From positions 1-59,391 of the forward strand of contig CANOEC010000026.1 in the NCBI GenBank assembly GCA_947564735.1: DNA of 59,391 bases. Reading direction: 5' to 3'. Both the position numbers and the translations under genes were made by a program. Below the pieces are notes generated by a model that saw only the letters and a program-made list of their open reading frames with translations, was not told where the DNA came from and made no database searches. How positions within the stretch are numbered: position 1 is the stretch's first letter; each line of letters starts with the position of its first letter. Shown piece after piece: positions 33,288 to 41,985 of the stretch. This DNA is from an uncultured Lachnospiraceae bacterium (GTDB lineage Bacteria; Bacillota; Clostridia; Lachnospirales; Lachnospiraceae).

Positions 33288-33676
33288 TGTCAGATAATAA
33301 TTTTACCGGCGTAATTGAATCATTGATGAAAGGTATGAATGCCGTAGTCGGTACGAAGACGGTTGTAGGAGATGCGACACAGATTGGAGATACGATTATC
33401 CTGCCGTTAGTGGATGTCAGTTTTGGCGTAGGTGCGGGAGCAAGCGCTGCAGACAAAAAGAACGGGGGCGCCGGCGGATTTACAGCGAAGATGTCTCCCA
33501 GCGCGGTACTTGTCATCAAGAATGGTTCGACTAAACTGGTCAATATTAAGAATCAGGATACGGTTACAAAAGTACTGGATTTGATTCCGGATATTGTAGA
33601 CAAATTTACAGCGCCCAAAGAAGAGATGATCGAGGACGACAAGGCGGTTGACATAGCCTTTCCGGAAGAGGCGTAA
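33287..33676 (+). CDS. gerW: Spore protein GerW (YtfJ family)
   Basis: A 129-residue protein with the conserved GerW/YtfJ core: VVGDATQIGDTIILPLVDVS, FGVGAGASA, GGFTAKMSPSAVLVIKNG. In Bacillus YtfJ is needed for germination with L-alanine, so its presence suggests a spore former. The start overlaps the previous stop by one base and GAAGGAGG lies upstream, so translation is coupled. The length is close to the family norm. An acidic C-terminal tail (MIEDDKAVDIAFPEEA) is present. Confidence 0.93.
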   Translation: MSDNNFTGVIESLMKGMNAVVGTKTVVGDATQIGDTIILPLVDVSFGVGAGASAADKKNGGAGGFTAKMSPSAVLVIKNGSTKLVNIKNQDTVTKVLDLIPDIVDKFTAPKEEMIEDDKAVDIAFPEEA

Positions 33677-33769
33677 GCACCCGTCAAAAATAAATTAGAC
33701 AGGCAGATACGGGAACGATTTTGCATTGCTTTTCATATACTGTATCAAGAGGCATAAGCAGGGGAGCAT

Positions 33770-33910
33770 ATGAAGAAGTTAATAGGTCTTATCGCATTTT
33801 GTATCGCTGCCGGCATGTTGTTTATGCTTTTTTTGGTAAATCGTTTTGTCGGGCTTGTTCTCATCGTTTTATTGTTACTGATTGGTTATAATTTTTTTTG
33901 CTGTGATTAA
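33770..33910 (+). CDS. Small two-helix membrane protein
   Basis: A 46-residue protein made almost wholly of two hydrophobic stretches (LIGLIAFCIAAGMLFMLFLV, then FVGLVLIVLLLLIGYNFFCC) joined by a short NR turn. AGGGGAG lies before ATG 33770. It sits between gerW and the J-domain gene, 18 bases before the latter. Short clostridial proteins of this shape are common near gerW; the function is unknown. It is shorter than most ORF-calling limits and easy to miss. Confidence 0.65.
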   Translation: MKKLIGLIAFCIAAGMLFMLFLVNRFVGLVLIVLLLLIGYNFFCCD

Positions 33911-33928
33911 TCCGGCAGAGGTTTATCT

Positions 33929-34468
33929 ATGGAGAATTTTGAAGAAACATTGGTAGACGGTTCCGAAGAAGAGCTGCAGGAACTGAAGTCTTGGCTTTTT
34001 CGCGAAAATATACGGCTGGCGACCGCAACAAAAGAACTGGAGCATATGCAGGAGCAGTTTCTGAAGGAGAAGATACAGTTTCAGGAAGAAATGAAGCTGT
34101 TAAATCAGAAAATGTCCGGCGAACGCCAGCGTCTGAAGGAGGACAACCAGTTTTTTGAGAAAAAGATGGAAATTTTACAGAGCGGCTTCAGCCAGCTGGA
34201 TATCGACCGCCGCAGGCTGGACAAGGAGTGGGCGAGGCTTGCCGCCGAAAAAGAACTGATGGGCGAGCGGACTATCTATGATAATGGTCTTGATGTGTCT
34301 GTTTTCTTTCAGGGTGTCCGCAATCCGCTGTCTTTGAAGAAACGTTATAAAGATTTGATAAAAATATTCCATCCGGACAACGTTGCCGGGGACAAAGAGA
34401 TTATCCAGCGGATCAACAAAGAGTATGAGAGTCTGAAAAGAACCTATGAAGAGTTCAAACAGGCGTAA
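33929..34468 (+). CDS. Coiled-coil protein with a C-terminal J-like domain
   Basis: A 179-residue protein. Residues about 10-110 form a long coiled coil (LATATKELEHMQEQFLKEKI, RQRLKEDNQFFEKKMEILQS). The last 55 residues resemble a J domain: SLKKRYKDLIKIFHPDNVAG with the His-Pro-Asp motif, then IIQRINKEYESLKRTYEEF. J domains stimulate DnaK, but here the domain is C-terminal and the usual Gly/Phe and zinc regions are absent. It may deliver an unknown client to DnaK. It follows the small membrane protein and ends before a bidirectional terminator. Confidence 0.82.
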   Translation: MENFEETLVDGSEEELQELKSWLFRENIRLATATKELEHMQEQFLKEKIQFQEEMKLLNQKMSGERQRLKEDNQFFEKKMEILQSGFSQLDIDRRRLDKEWARLAAEKELMGERTIYDNGLDVSVFFQGVRNPLSLKKRYKDLIKIFHPDNVAGDKEIIQRINKEYESLKRTYEEFKQA

Positions 34469-34559
34469 TCCATGGGCGTTTCTTGAGGAAGACTCCGTGC
34501 GCGAACGGAGCAGTTTTCTATGGTAAAAATAAAGCGCCGCAAGGCGCACGATAAAAATA

Positions 34560-34591
34560 AAAAGGAGCTGACCGTTTCGTCAACTCCTTTT
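34560..34591. terminator. Bidirectional terminator between the J-domain gene and rpmB
   Basis: AAAAGGAG (34560-34567) pairs with CTCCTTTT (34584-34591), with an inner TGAC/GTCA pairing. A and T tracts on either side serve both strands. Smaller hairpins lie just before (GCGCC-GCAA-GGCGC at 34534-34547). Confidence 0.85.
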
Positions 34592-34620
34592 ATCCTTGTA
34601 TAAAAAAATCCCGACAAATC

Positions 34621-34647
34621 AAGAAAATCTGCGAAGCAGATTTTCTT
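34621..34647. repeat. 27-bp perfect palindrome overlapping the rpmB stop codon (family B)
   Basis: Two 12-base arms (34621-34632 and 34636-34647) flank the 3-base loop GAA. The right arm overlaps the rpmB stop codon (34646-34648 on the minus strand) by two bases. The arm core AAAATCTGC is shared with the repeats after mutS at 44.6 kb. Confidence 0.85.
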
Positions 34648-34831
34648 ATGCTCTTTCAACTTTTCCGGATCTCAAGCAACGCGTGCAAACGTGCAGTTTC
34701 TTGTTTGCGCCATTTACTTTGCACATAACATTCTGGATATTAGAACTCCAAATTCTGTTAGATCTTCTATGAGAATGGCTTACGTTATTTCCGAAATGAG
34801 CGCCCTTACCACAAATATCACATTTAGCCAT
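34646..34831 (-). CDS. rpmB: 50S ribosomal protein L28
   Basis: A 61-residue L28 on the minus strand. The zinc-type cysteines are present: MAKCDICGKGAHFGNNVSHS at the start and LHVCTRCLRSGKV near the end. The length fits short Firmicutes L28. The Met at 34831 has GGAGGTG just upstream; the five extra codons of the longer frame are excluded. It is a core gene on its own unit with a strong promoter (34918-34946) and ends in a palindrome. Confidence 0.96.
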   Translation of the reverse strand: MAKCDICGKGAHFGNNVSHSHRRSNRIWSSNIQNVMCKVNGANKKLHVCTRCLRSGKVERA

Positions 34832-34917
34832 CTTTGCACCTCCCAACGATACAAGCGATTCTTATTTGCTTTCTTTTAAGCATCCGTGTGTATGTCGTAC
34901 ACTCACACAACATTTGT

Positions 34918-34946
34918 ATAATAGCAGAAAGTAATTTGAAATGCAA
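34918..34946 (-). promoter_or_regulatory. Sigma-A promoter for rpmB
   Basis: On the minus strand TTGCAT (34946-34941) and TATTAT (34923-34918) are 17 bases apart. The leader between it and rpmB contains an imperfect inverted repeat around GTGTGAGTGT...ACATACACAC. Confidence 0.75.
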
Positions 34947-35082
34947 GCAAAAATTACATTTTTTGGACATAAATTATTATTTGGAATCATTATAGCGGTA
35001 ATTTCTGGATAATTTATGTTTCTTTTTTTGTTGTATCGGGTTATAATATCAGTGTATATTCAGAATAATAAGGAGGTAACTT

Positions 35083-35442
35083 ATGAAAGTTTCTTCAATG
35101 GACACACATATGGGGAATATTTCTATCGATCAGGAAGTCGTTGCACAGTATGCCGGTACAGTGGCGATGGAATGTTTCGGTGTAGTCGGTATGGCGAGCA
35201 TGAGTGTGAAAGACGGGCTTGTCAAATTACTCAAAATGGATAGTATGACGCGCGGTATTCAGGTTCTTCTGAACAATAATAAGTTAACGCTTAATTTTCA
35301 TATTATTGTCTCCTACGGCGTAAGCATCCTTGCGGTATCGGATAATCTGATTAGCAGTGTGAAGTATAAGGTAGAAGAGTTTACTGGAATTGAAATAGAA
35401 AAAATCAACATCTTCGTCGAAGGTGTCAGAGTAATTGACTAA
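35083..35442 (+). CDS. Asp23/Gls24 family protein (YloU-like)
   Basis: A 119-residue protein of the Asp23/Gls24 family: GNISIDQEVVAQYAGTVAME, CFGVVGMASMSVKDG, then HIIVSYGVSILAVSDNLISS and the FTGIEIEKINIFVEGVRV end. These proteins sit at the membrane or associate with envelope stress. This version is typically encoded just before fakA, as here (14 bases apart). AAGGAGGT precedes ATG 35083. A TATAAT lies at 35042-35047 with a poor -35 box, so the promoter is likely there. Confidence 0.92.
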   Translation: MKVSSMDTHMGNISIDQEVVAQYAGTVAMECFGVVGMASMSVKDGLVKLLKMDSMTRGIQVLLNNNKLTLNFHIIVSYGVSILAVSDNLISSVKYKVEEFTGIEIEKINIFVEGVRVID

Positions 35443-35456
35443 GGGAGGACAGTGAG

Positions 35457-37145
35457 GTGGCTTCAAATACGATTGATGCGAAGACAATGGCAAAATTGTT
35501 TCTCGCAGGCGCAAAGAATCTTGAGAGTAAGAAAGAATGGATTAATGAATTGAATGTTTTCCCGGTGCCGGACGGTGATACCGGTACGAATATGACACTG
35601 ACGATTATGTCCGCAGCGAGAGAAGTGGCTGCGCTTCATGATATGGGAGATATCGACATGCAGTCTTTATGCAAGGCGATTTCTTCCGGCTCCTTAAGGG
35701 GCGCAAGGGGCAATTCGGGCGTTATCCTCTCACAGTTGTTCCGCGGCTTTACCAAGGGCGTCAAGGAATATGATGAAATTACAATCCCGATCATGGCATC
35801 GGCTTTTGAGAAAGCCGTGGAGACTGCCTACAAGGCGGTTATGAAGCCAAAGGAAGGGACCATTCTGACCGTTGCCAAGGGAGCTTCCATTAAGGCGAGG
35901 GAATTAGCAGACAGCGGAATGGAAGATATGGCAGAATTTATGAACCAGATTATCATCCGTGCCGACGAAGTGTTAGAGCAGACGCCGGAAATGCTTCCTG
36001 TTTTAAAGCAGGCGGGAGTTGTTGACTCAGGCGGTCAAGGACTCATGCAGGTGCTGAAGGGGGCACATGATGCATATCTTGGCAAGGAAATTGACCTGAC
36101 ATTAAGCGATGCGTCCACATCTTCTGCAGGAAGCAAGTCTTCCGGCGTGAATATGGAGGCGCAGGCAAATGCGGAAATCAAATTTGGTTATTGTACCGAG
36201 TTTATCATTATGTTAAATAAGGTGTTTAACATTAAGACGGAAATGGACTTCAAGGCGTATCTGGAATCCATCGGCGATTCTATAGTCGTAGTTGCTGACG
36301 AGGACGTGGTTAAGGTACACGTACATACCAACGACCCCGGTCTTGCGATCCAGAAGGCGTTAAAGTACGGTGCTTTGTCAAACATGAAGATTGATAATAT
36401 GCGTCTGGAACATCAGGAGAAACTGTTTAAGATGTCCCAAAAGGAAGCGTCTGCCGTAGAAAAACCGGTTGCAGATGATCCAAGGAAAGATGTTGGGTTT
36501 ATTGCGGTATCCGTTGGCGACGGCATCAACGAAATCTTCAAAGGCTTAGGCGTGGATTATATTATCGAGGGTGGACAGACCATGAACCCCAGCACGGAAG
36601 ATATGTTAAATGCCATCGAGCAGGTGAATGCGGATTCGATTTTCATTCTTCCGAATAATAAAAATATCATCCTTGCAGCAAATCAGGCGCAGTCTCTTGT
36701 CAAGGACAAGAAAATTATTGTGATTCCCACAAAGACCGTACCGCAGGGCATTACGGCGGTGATTAATTATGTTCCGGACATGAGTGTGGAAGAGAACGAA
36801 GAGACCATGAAGAATGAAATTGTCAATGTTTCCACCGGGCAGGTCACTTATGCTGTAAGGGATACGAGTATCGACGGTAAGGAAATCAAACAGGGGGATT
36901 TCATGGGCATTGGTGACGCCGGGATTCTCTCGGTCGGAACCGCCATCGGCGATGTGACGATGAAGATGATCGAGGAGATGATGTCGGAAGATTTGGAATT
37001 GATCAGTATCTATTACGGGTCGGAGATTACAGAGGAAGACGCCGAGATTCTTCGCACAAAGGTGGAAGAAAAGTATTCGTCCTGCGACATTGAACTGCAG
37101 TACGGCGGTCAGCCCATATACTACTATATTGTGTCTGCGGAGTAA
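35457..37145 (+). CDS. fakA: Fatty acid kinase catalytic subunit-like DAK2 protein
   Basis: A 562-residue protein of the DAK2/DegV fusion type (YloV/FakA). The N-terminal DhaL kinase domain has the ATP/Mg motif FPVPDGDTGTNMTLT, GSLRGARGNSGVILSQLFRG and VDSGGQGLMQVLKG. The central and C-terminal parts carry FGYCTEFIIML and a DegV-like half. FakA phosphorylates fatty acids carried by FakB (DegV) proteins, and a DegV gene lies 2.3 kb downstream. The GTG start at 35457 has GGGAGG nine bases upstream. It is coupled to the Asp23 gene. A group of hairpins starts five bases after the stop. Confidence 0.92.
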   Translation: MASNTIDAKTMAKLFLAGAKNLESKKEWINELNVFPVPDGDTGTNMTLTIMSAAREVAALHDMGDIDMQSLCKAISSGSLRGARGNSGVILSQLFRGFTKGVKEYDEITIPIMASAFEKAVETAYKAVMKPKEGTILTVAKGASIKARELADSGMEDMAEFMNQIIIRADEVLEQTPEMLPVLKQAGVVDSGGQGLMQVLKGAHDAYLGKEIDLTLSDASTSSAGSKSSGVNMEAQANAEIKFGYCTEFIIMLNKVFNIKTEMDFKAYLESIGDSIVVVADEDVVKVHVHTNDPGLAIQKALKYGALSNMKIDNMRLEHQEKLFKMSQKEASAVEKPVADDPRKDVGFIAVSVGDGINEIFKGLGVDYIIEGGQTMNPSTEDMLNAIEQVNADSIFILPNNKNIILAANQAQSLVKDKKIIVIPTKTVPQGITAVINYVPDMSVEENEETMKNEIVNVSTGQVTYAVRDTSIDGKEIKQGDFMGIGDAGILSVGTAIGDVTMKMIEEMMSEDLELISIYYGSEITEEDAEILRTKVEEKYSSCDIELQYGGQPIYYYIVSAE

Positions 37146-37149
37146 AAAA

Positions 37150-37211
37150 ACGAGCTGCGCTCGTTTGCGAGATTCGCTTCGCGAACTCGTGCATAAACGT
37201 AGGAATTTCCT
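37150..37211 (+). repeat. Three adjacent short-loop palindromes after fakA (family B)
   Basis: ACGAGC-TGC-GCTCGT (37150-37164), CGAG-A-TTCGC-TTC-GCGAA-CTCG (37168-37189) and AGGA-ATT-TCCT (37201-37211) follow the stop codon. The same three modules in the same order lie after minE, with compensating changes. 37212-37365 holds another imperfect hairpin (ATCCGGAAG...CTTCCGGAT) and a GATGCC...GGGCATTTTT terminator-like stem before recG. Confidence 0.85.
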
Positions 37212-37365
37212 ATTATACAGATAAACAAACTCGGAAAACCAGAGTAGTGTTACAGATTCACTAAGTTAACTTATCCGGAAGGTGCGGGATAACCGCATTC
37301 TTCCGGATGAAAAATGAGATGCCTATGCCTGACGGTAAGGGGCATTTTTAGGTTAAGGTAACGTT

Positions 37366-39414
37366 ATGGACATTATAGAACTTAAGGGGATTGGTGAGAA
37401 AACAGCGGCATTGTTTCAAAAACTCCATATTTCCACTGCGGAGGAACTGGTCCGCTATTACCCGCGGGATTATGAATATTTTTCGGCGCCATGCAGTCTG
37501 AATGAGGCGGATACGGGAACGCTTGTTGCGGTTTCCGGCATGGTCCGCGGCAACATTGCTACAAGGCATGTGCGGGGACTGAGTATTACTTCCTTTGAAG
37601 TAATCTGTACGGATGGTAATATTCTGCATATGACCTACTTTAATATGCCGTATCTGAAAAACAGCCTGAAGAGAGAATTACGTTACATTTTCCGGGGTAA
37701 TCTCCAGATGAAGGGCAGCCGTTATGTGATGGAACAGGCAAAAATGTATAAACCGGAAGAATACCTTGCAATGACGGACCGTATGCTGCCACGGTATCCA
37801 ACCACTAAGGGGCTTAGCAGTAATACCATTACCAAGGCAGTCCGACAGGCAATCCGGATAGTCGATTTGACGGAGGATTACCTTCCCGATAAGATTCGTA
37901 AGGCAAATCACTTCTATACTTATGAGCAGGCAGTTACACAAATGCATTTCCCTGATGACAAGGAATCGCTAATCAAGGCGAGGGAGCGGCTTGTTTTTGA
38001 TGAATTTCTGCTTTTTATTCTAATGATACGCAGAATGAAAGAAGTCAATCAGGAGATTTCAAACAACTATCCTATGATACAGGTTGCGGATACGGCGCGT
38101 CTGCTGGAGGCGCTTCCCTACAGACTGACCGGTGCGCAGCTTAGAGTATGGCAGGAGATTCAGGACGATTTGCTTTCGGAGCATACGATGAACCGTCTGA
38201 TTCAGGGAGATGTCGGTTCTGGAAAAACGATTCTTGCGTTCCTTTCTCTGCTCATGTGCGTGGCGAACGGCTATCAGGGAGCAATGATGGCGCCTACGGA
38301 AGTATTGGCGGTGCAGCATTATGAGTCACTATTACAGATGCAGAAGCAGTACCACCTGCCCATTCGTCCCGTACTGCTTACCGGCGCAACCTCCGCCAAG
38401 GAACGGCGGACAATCTATGCCCAGATTGAGAGCGGCGAGGCAAATGTCATCCTCGGTACCCATGCCTTGATACAGGACAAAGTCATCTATCACCGGTTAG
38501 CGCTGGTCATCACGGACGAACAGCACAGGTTTGGCGTCAGACAGCGGGAGAGTCTTGCGCAGAAAGGTAATACGGTACATGTGCTTGTCATGAGTGCAAC
38601 ACCAATTCCAAGGACATTGGCAATTATTTTATATGGGGATTTGCATATTTCTGTGTTGGACGAGCTGCCTGCAGACAGGCTTCCCATCAAAAACTGTGTG
38701 GTGGATACTTCCTACCGTGAGACCGCCTACCGTTTTATTGAGAAAGAAGTTTCTGCCGGGCGGCAGGTCTATGTGATTTGTCCTATGGTGGAAGAAGGCG
38801 AGACGGAGGAACTGGAAAATGTGGTTTCCTGTACTGCAAAGTTAAAGGGAGTGCTGAATCCTTCCATACAGATTGCCTCGCTCCATGGTAAAATGAAGGC
38901 TGCGGAGAAAAACCGCATTATGGAGGCGTTTTCCTCCCATAAGATAGATGTGCTTGTATCCACTACTGTGATTGAAGTCGGCATCAATGTGCCGAATGCG
39001 ACGGTAATGATGGTTGAAAATGCAGAACGTTTCGGGCTTGCGCAGCTTCATCAGCTCAGAGGGCGCGTGGGACGCGGCGATGCCCAATCCTACTGCATTT
39101 TCATGAGCAGTTCAAATAAACCGGATACCATGGCGAGGCTGAAAATATTAAATGAATCCAATGACGGCTTCTATATCGCGTCACAGGATTTGAAACTGCG
39201 CGGACCGGGAGATTTATTCGGCATCAGACAAAGCGGGGCACTTTGCTTTACACTGGGAGATATTTATCAGGACGCACGTATCCTACAAGATGCAGTGAAA
39301 TGGGCTGATGAAATACTGCAACAGTCACCGGAACTTGCCGGAGAGGAATACGCGCTGCTGCGAAAGCATTTAGAACAGGCTTCTATAAATGAGGTTGACT
39401 TTAGAACTATCTGA
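37366..39414 (+). CDS. recG: ATP-dependent DNA helicase RecG
   Basis: A 682-residue RecG, the helicase that reverses stalled forks and processes Holliday junctions. The N-terminal wedge domain has the OB-fold region, and LKGIGEKTAALFQKL opens the protein. The helicase core shows Walker A QGDVGSGKT, the DEQH box TDEQHRFGVRQRE, MSATPIPRTLA, and the C-terminal motifs TTVIEVGINVPNATVMMVEN and LHQLRGRVGRG. It is complete and of normal length. The ribosome binding site is weak (AGGTTAAGG before ATG 37366). It follows the fakA hairpins and precedes degV. Confidence 0.97.
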   Translation: MDIIELKGIGEKTAALFQKLHISTAEELVRYYPRDYEYFSAPCSLNEADTGTLVAVSGMVRGNIATRHVRGLSITSFEVICTDGNILHMTYFNMPYLKNSLKRELRYIFRGNLQMKGSRYVMEQAKMYKPEEYLAMTDRMLPRYPTTKGLSSNTITKAVRQAIRIVDLTEDYLPDKIRKANHFYTYEQAVTQMHFPDDKESLIKARERLVFDEFLLFILMIRRMKEVNQEISNNYPMIQVADTARLLEALPYRLTGAQLRVWQEIQDDLLSEHTMNRLIQGDVGSGKTILAFLSLLMCVANGYQGAMMAPTEVLAVQHYESLLQMQKQYHLPIRPVLLTGATSAKERRTIYAQIESGEANVILGTHALIQDKVIYHRLALVITDEQHRFGVRQRESLAQKGNTVHVLVMSATPIPRTLAIILYGDLHISVLDELPADRLPIKNCVVDTSYRETAYRFIEKEVSAGRQVYVICPMVEEGETEELENVVSCTAKLKGVLNPSIQIASLHGKMKAAEKNRIMEAFSSHKIDVLVSTTVIEVGINVPNATVMMVENAERFGLAQLHQLRGRVGRGDAQSYCIFMSSSNKPDTMARLKILNESNDGFYIASQDLKLRGPGDLFGIRQSGALCFTLGDIYQDARILQDAVKWADEILQQSPELAGEEYALLRKHLEQASINEVDFRTI

Positions 39415-39491
39415 CAGTAATATGGTATAGGTAGGCTTTTATCCCTTAGAATGATTAGCAATAAGAAAAGATATGGAGAGTTAAGAATACT

Positions 39492-40358
39492 ATGGCAAAG
39501 AAAATTGCAATTGTTACCGACAGTAACAGCGGTATTACTCAGTCGCAGGCAAAGGACATGGGATTATATGTGCTTCCGATGCCTTTTATGATTAACAACG
39601 AGACCTATTATGAAGATATCACATTGACGCAGGAACAGTTTTATGTGCGTCTGGCAGAAGGGGCGGACGTGATCACCAGCCAGCCTTCCCCGGATGCTGT
39701 CATGAAGCTGTGGGACGAGCTTTTAAAGGAATATGATGAAATTGTGCACATTCCCATGTCCAGCGGACTAAGCGGCTCCTGCCAGAGTGCACTGATGCTT
39801 GCCGAAGACTATGACGGGAAGGTTGCTGTTGTCAATAACCAGCGGATTTCCGTGACCCAGAGACAGTCTGCGCTGGATGCGCTTTTGTTGGCAAAAAGAG
39901 GAATGGATGCGGCGGCAATCAAGGAATTTCTGGAGAATGATAAGTTTAATTCCAGCATCTACATTATGCTTGATACGTTATATTATCTGAAAAAGGGCGG
40001 CAGAATCACCCCTGCGGCGGCAGCGCTTGGCACCATCCTAAAACTCAAGCCTGTACTACAGATTCAGGGTGAGAAATTGGATGCTTTTGCGAAAGCGCGA
40101 ACGGTATCACAAGGGAAATCCATTATGATGAGTGCTATCCGTAATGATATGGAGAAACGTTTCGGCGGTGTCAACAGCGATGCTATCTGGCTGCAGATTG
40201 CCTATACATATGATACGGACGCTGCTTTACAGTTAAAAGAAGAGGTACAGGCGCAGTTTCCGGGATTCGATATTCATGTGGATCCGTTGTCATTAAGCGT
40301 TGCCTGCCATATAGGACCCGGCGCGCTGGCGATTGCGTGCTGCAAGAAAATAGGTTGA
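39492..40358 (+). CDS. DegV family fatty-acid-binding protein (FakB-like)
   Basis: A 288-residue DegV protein. Motifs are IAIVTDSNSGITQSQA, ITSQPSPDAVM and the ligand-binding IPMSSGLSGSCQSALML, with YYLKKGGRITPAAAALG and HIGPGALAIAC at the end. DegV/FakB proteins bind a free fatty acid and present it to FakA, which is encoded upstream. The stop codon TGA (40356-40358) lies inside the GGTTGAA arm of a family A hairpin, so termination and the next gene's leader overlap. GGAGAG is upstream of ATG 39492. Confidence 0.92.
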   Translation: MAKKIAIVTDSNSGITQSQAKDMGLYVLPMPFMINNETYYEDITLTQEQFYVRLAEGADVITSQPSPDAVMKLWDELLKEYDEIVHIPMSSGLSGSCQSALMLAEDYDGKVAVVNNQRISVTQRQSALDALLLAKRGMDAAAIKEFLENDKFNSSIYIMLDTLYYLKKGGRITPAAAALGTILKLKPVLQIQGEKLDAFAKARTVSQGKSIMMSAIRNDMEKRFGGVNSDAIWLQIAYTYDTDAALQLKEEVQAQFPGFDIHVDPLSLSVACHIGPGALAIACCKKIG

Positions 40359-40422
40359 AAAATTGTATTTTTCAACCGCAAATTTGTGCCGACGCTGATA
40401 GCGTCTTGGCTTACAAATTTGC
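40353..40422 (+). promoter_or_regulatory. Structured leader before miaB (family A, copy 2)
   Basis: GGTTGAAAAA (40353-40362) pairs with TTTTTCAACC (40368-40377) around TTGTA. GCAAATTTGT (40378-40387) pairs with ACAAATTTGC (40413-40422) and encloses GACGC-TGATA-GCGTC (40391-40405). The miaB ribosome binding site follows at once. The order and loop match the copies at 7345 and 56020. Confidence 0.8.
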
Positions 40423-40438
40423 AGATTGAGAGAAGGGC

Positions 40439-41890
40439 ATGGTTATTAGAAAGAGAAATGATATGACACAGTATGCATCCGCAAACGATGTGAAAGAATC
40501 AGCATTACAGAAAGAATATATGAAGAAAGCCGCTTCCTATGTGACAGGTTTAGAGGCGCAGCTTGGGCGCAAGCCGTTATGCTGTGTAACCACGTTCGGT
40601 TGTCAGATGAATGCCCGGGACTCAGAGAAACTACTGGGAATTCTGACGCAGATTGGATATGTGCCGACAGACTGTGAGGAGGAAGCGGATTTTGTCATTT
40701 ATAATACCTGCACCGTGAGGGACAATGCTAATCAGCGCGTCTACGGCAGACTCGGATTTTTAAACAGCTTAAAGAAAAAGAAGCCGCATATGCGGATTGC
40801 CCTGTGCGGCTGTATGATGCAGGAACATGCGGTTATTGAAAAAATAAAGAACAGCTACCGCTTTGTCGATTTGATTTTCGGAACGCATAATATATACAAA
40901 TTTGCACAGCTTCTTGTGACAATGTTTGAAAATCATGAAATGATCATTGACATCTGGGAAAAAACAGACCAGATTGTGGAAGATTTACCGGTCAGCCGCA
41001 AGTATCCTTACAAATCCGGTATCAATATTATGTTCGGTTGTAATAATTTTTGCAGTTACTGTATCGTACCGTATGTGCGTGGGCGGGAAAGAAGCCGGGA
41101 ACCGGGAGACATTCTGGGAGAGATAGAACGTCTTGTAGACGACGGTGTCGTTGAAGTGATGCTGCTTGGACAGAACGTGAATTCTTACGGCAGAAATCTG
41201 CCACAGCCAATGACGTTTGCGCAGTTACTGCGGGAAGTGGAGCAAATAGAAGGGCTTAGGCGCATCCGGTTTATGACGTCTCATCCGAAGGATTTATCAG
41301 ACGAATTGATTGAAGTGATGCAACAGTCTGATAAAATATGTCGTCATCTTCATCTGCCGGTACAGGCAGGATCCAACCGGATATTGCAGGCAATGAACAG
41401 ACGCTACACAAAAGAACAGTATCTGTCATTGGTTGACAAGATTAAGACGGCAATGCCTGATATTGCCATTACCACCGATATTATCGTAGGATTCCCCGGC
41501 GAGACGTTAGCAGATGTGGAAGAAACGATTGATGTGGTAAGGAAGGTGCAGTACGACAACGCATTTACGTTTATTTATTCCAAAAGAACAGGAACGCCGG
41601 CGGCAGCAATGACCAATCAGGTGCCGGATGAGCTTGTCAAAGAAGGGTTTGATAAGCTGCTTAAAGTAGTGCAGGATACGGCAAGAGAGCGGGCGGCATT
41701 GTTGCAGGGCAAGGTCATGGAAGCTTTGGTAGAAGGAGTAAACGAGCAGGATGCATCCTATCTGACCGGGCGTCTGACCAACAACATGCTCGTTCATTTT
41801 CCGGCAGAACAGCGCTTAATTGGTCAATTTGTCAACGTGTCCCTTGATGTCTGTCATGGGTTCTATTATACTGGACATGTAGTTTGCTAA
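40439..41890 (+). CDS. miaB: tRNA-2-methylthio-N6-dimethylallyladenosine synthase MiaB
   Basis: A 483-residue radical-SAM methylthiotransferase acting on A37 of tRNA after MiaA. The N-terminal UPF0004 cysteines are in CVTTFGCQMNARDSEK, YNTCTVRDNA and LCGCMMQEH. The radical SAM CxxxCxxC is in MFGCNNFCSYCIVPYVRGRE, and a C-terminal TRAM domain (VMEALVEGVNEQDASYLTGR) is present. ATG 40439 has GAGAAGGG upstream; ATG 40463 is a possible later start if the leader behaves as before minD. miaA lies 5 kb downstream, with mutS and mutL between them. Confidence 0.96.
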   Translation: MVIRKRNDMTQYASANDVKESALQKEYMKKAASYVTGLEAQLGRKPLCCVTTFGCQMNARDSEKLLGILTQIGYVPTDCEEEADFVIYNTCTVRDNANQRVYGRLGFLNSLKKKKPHMRIALCGCMMQEHAVIEKIKNSYRFVDLIFGTHNIYKFAQLLVTMFENHEMIIDIWEKTDQIVEDLPVSRKYPYKSGINIMFGCNNFCSYCIVPYVRGRERSREPGDILGEIERLVDDGVVEVMLLGQNVNSYGRNLPQPMTFAQLLREVEQIEGLRRIRFMTSHPKDLSDELIEVMQQSDKICRHLHLPVQAGSNRILQAMNRRYTKEQYLSLVDKIKTAMPDIAITTDIIVGFPGETLADVEETIDVVRKVQYDNAFTFIYSKRTGTPAAAMTNQVPDELVKEGFDKLLKVVQDTARERAALLQGKVMEALVEGVNEQDASYLTGRLTNNMLVHFPAEQRLIGQFVNVSLDVCHGFYYTGHVVC

Positions 41891-41985
41891 AAGGCATATA
41901 TCTGAATGAAAAAGCGTTTTTTTGCATGGCGTTGTGCGCAAACAGCTGAAATGGTTATGAAAATACAGAAAGACGGTTACGATAA

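Noticed and set aside
37346-37365. TTTTTAGG stretch before recG considered as a strong terminator of fakA
   Set aside because: The stem GATGCC...GGGCAT is interrupted and lies only about 20 bases from the recG start, so attenuation is possible but not clear enough to list alone.
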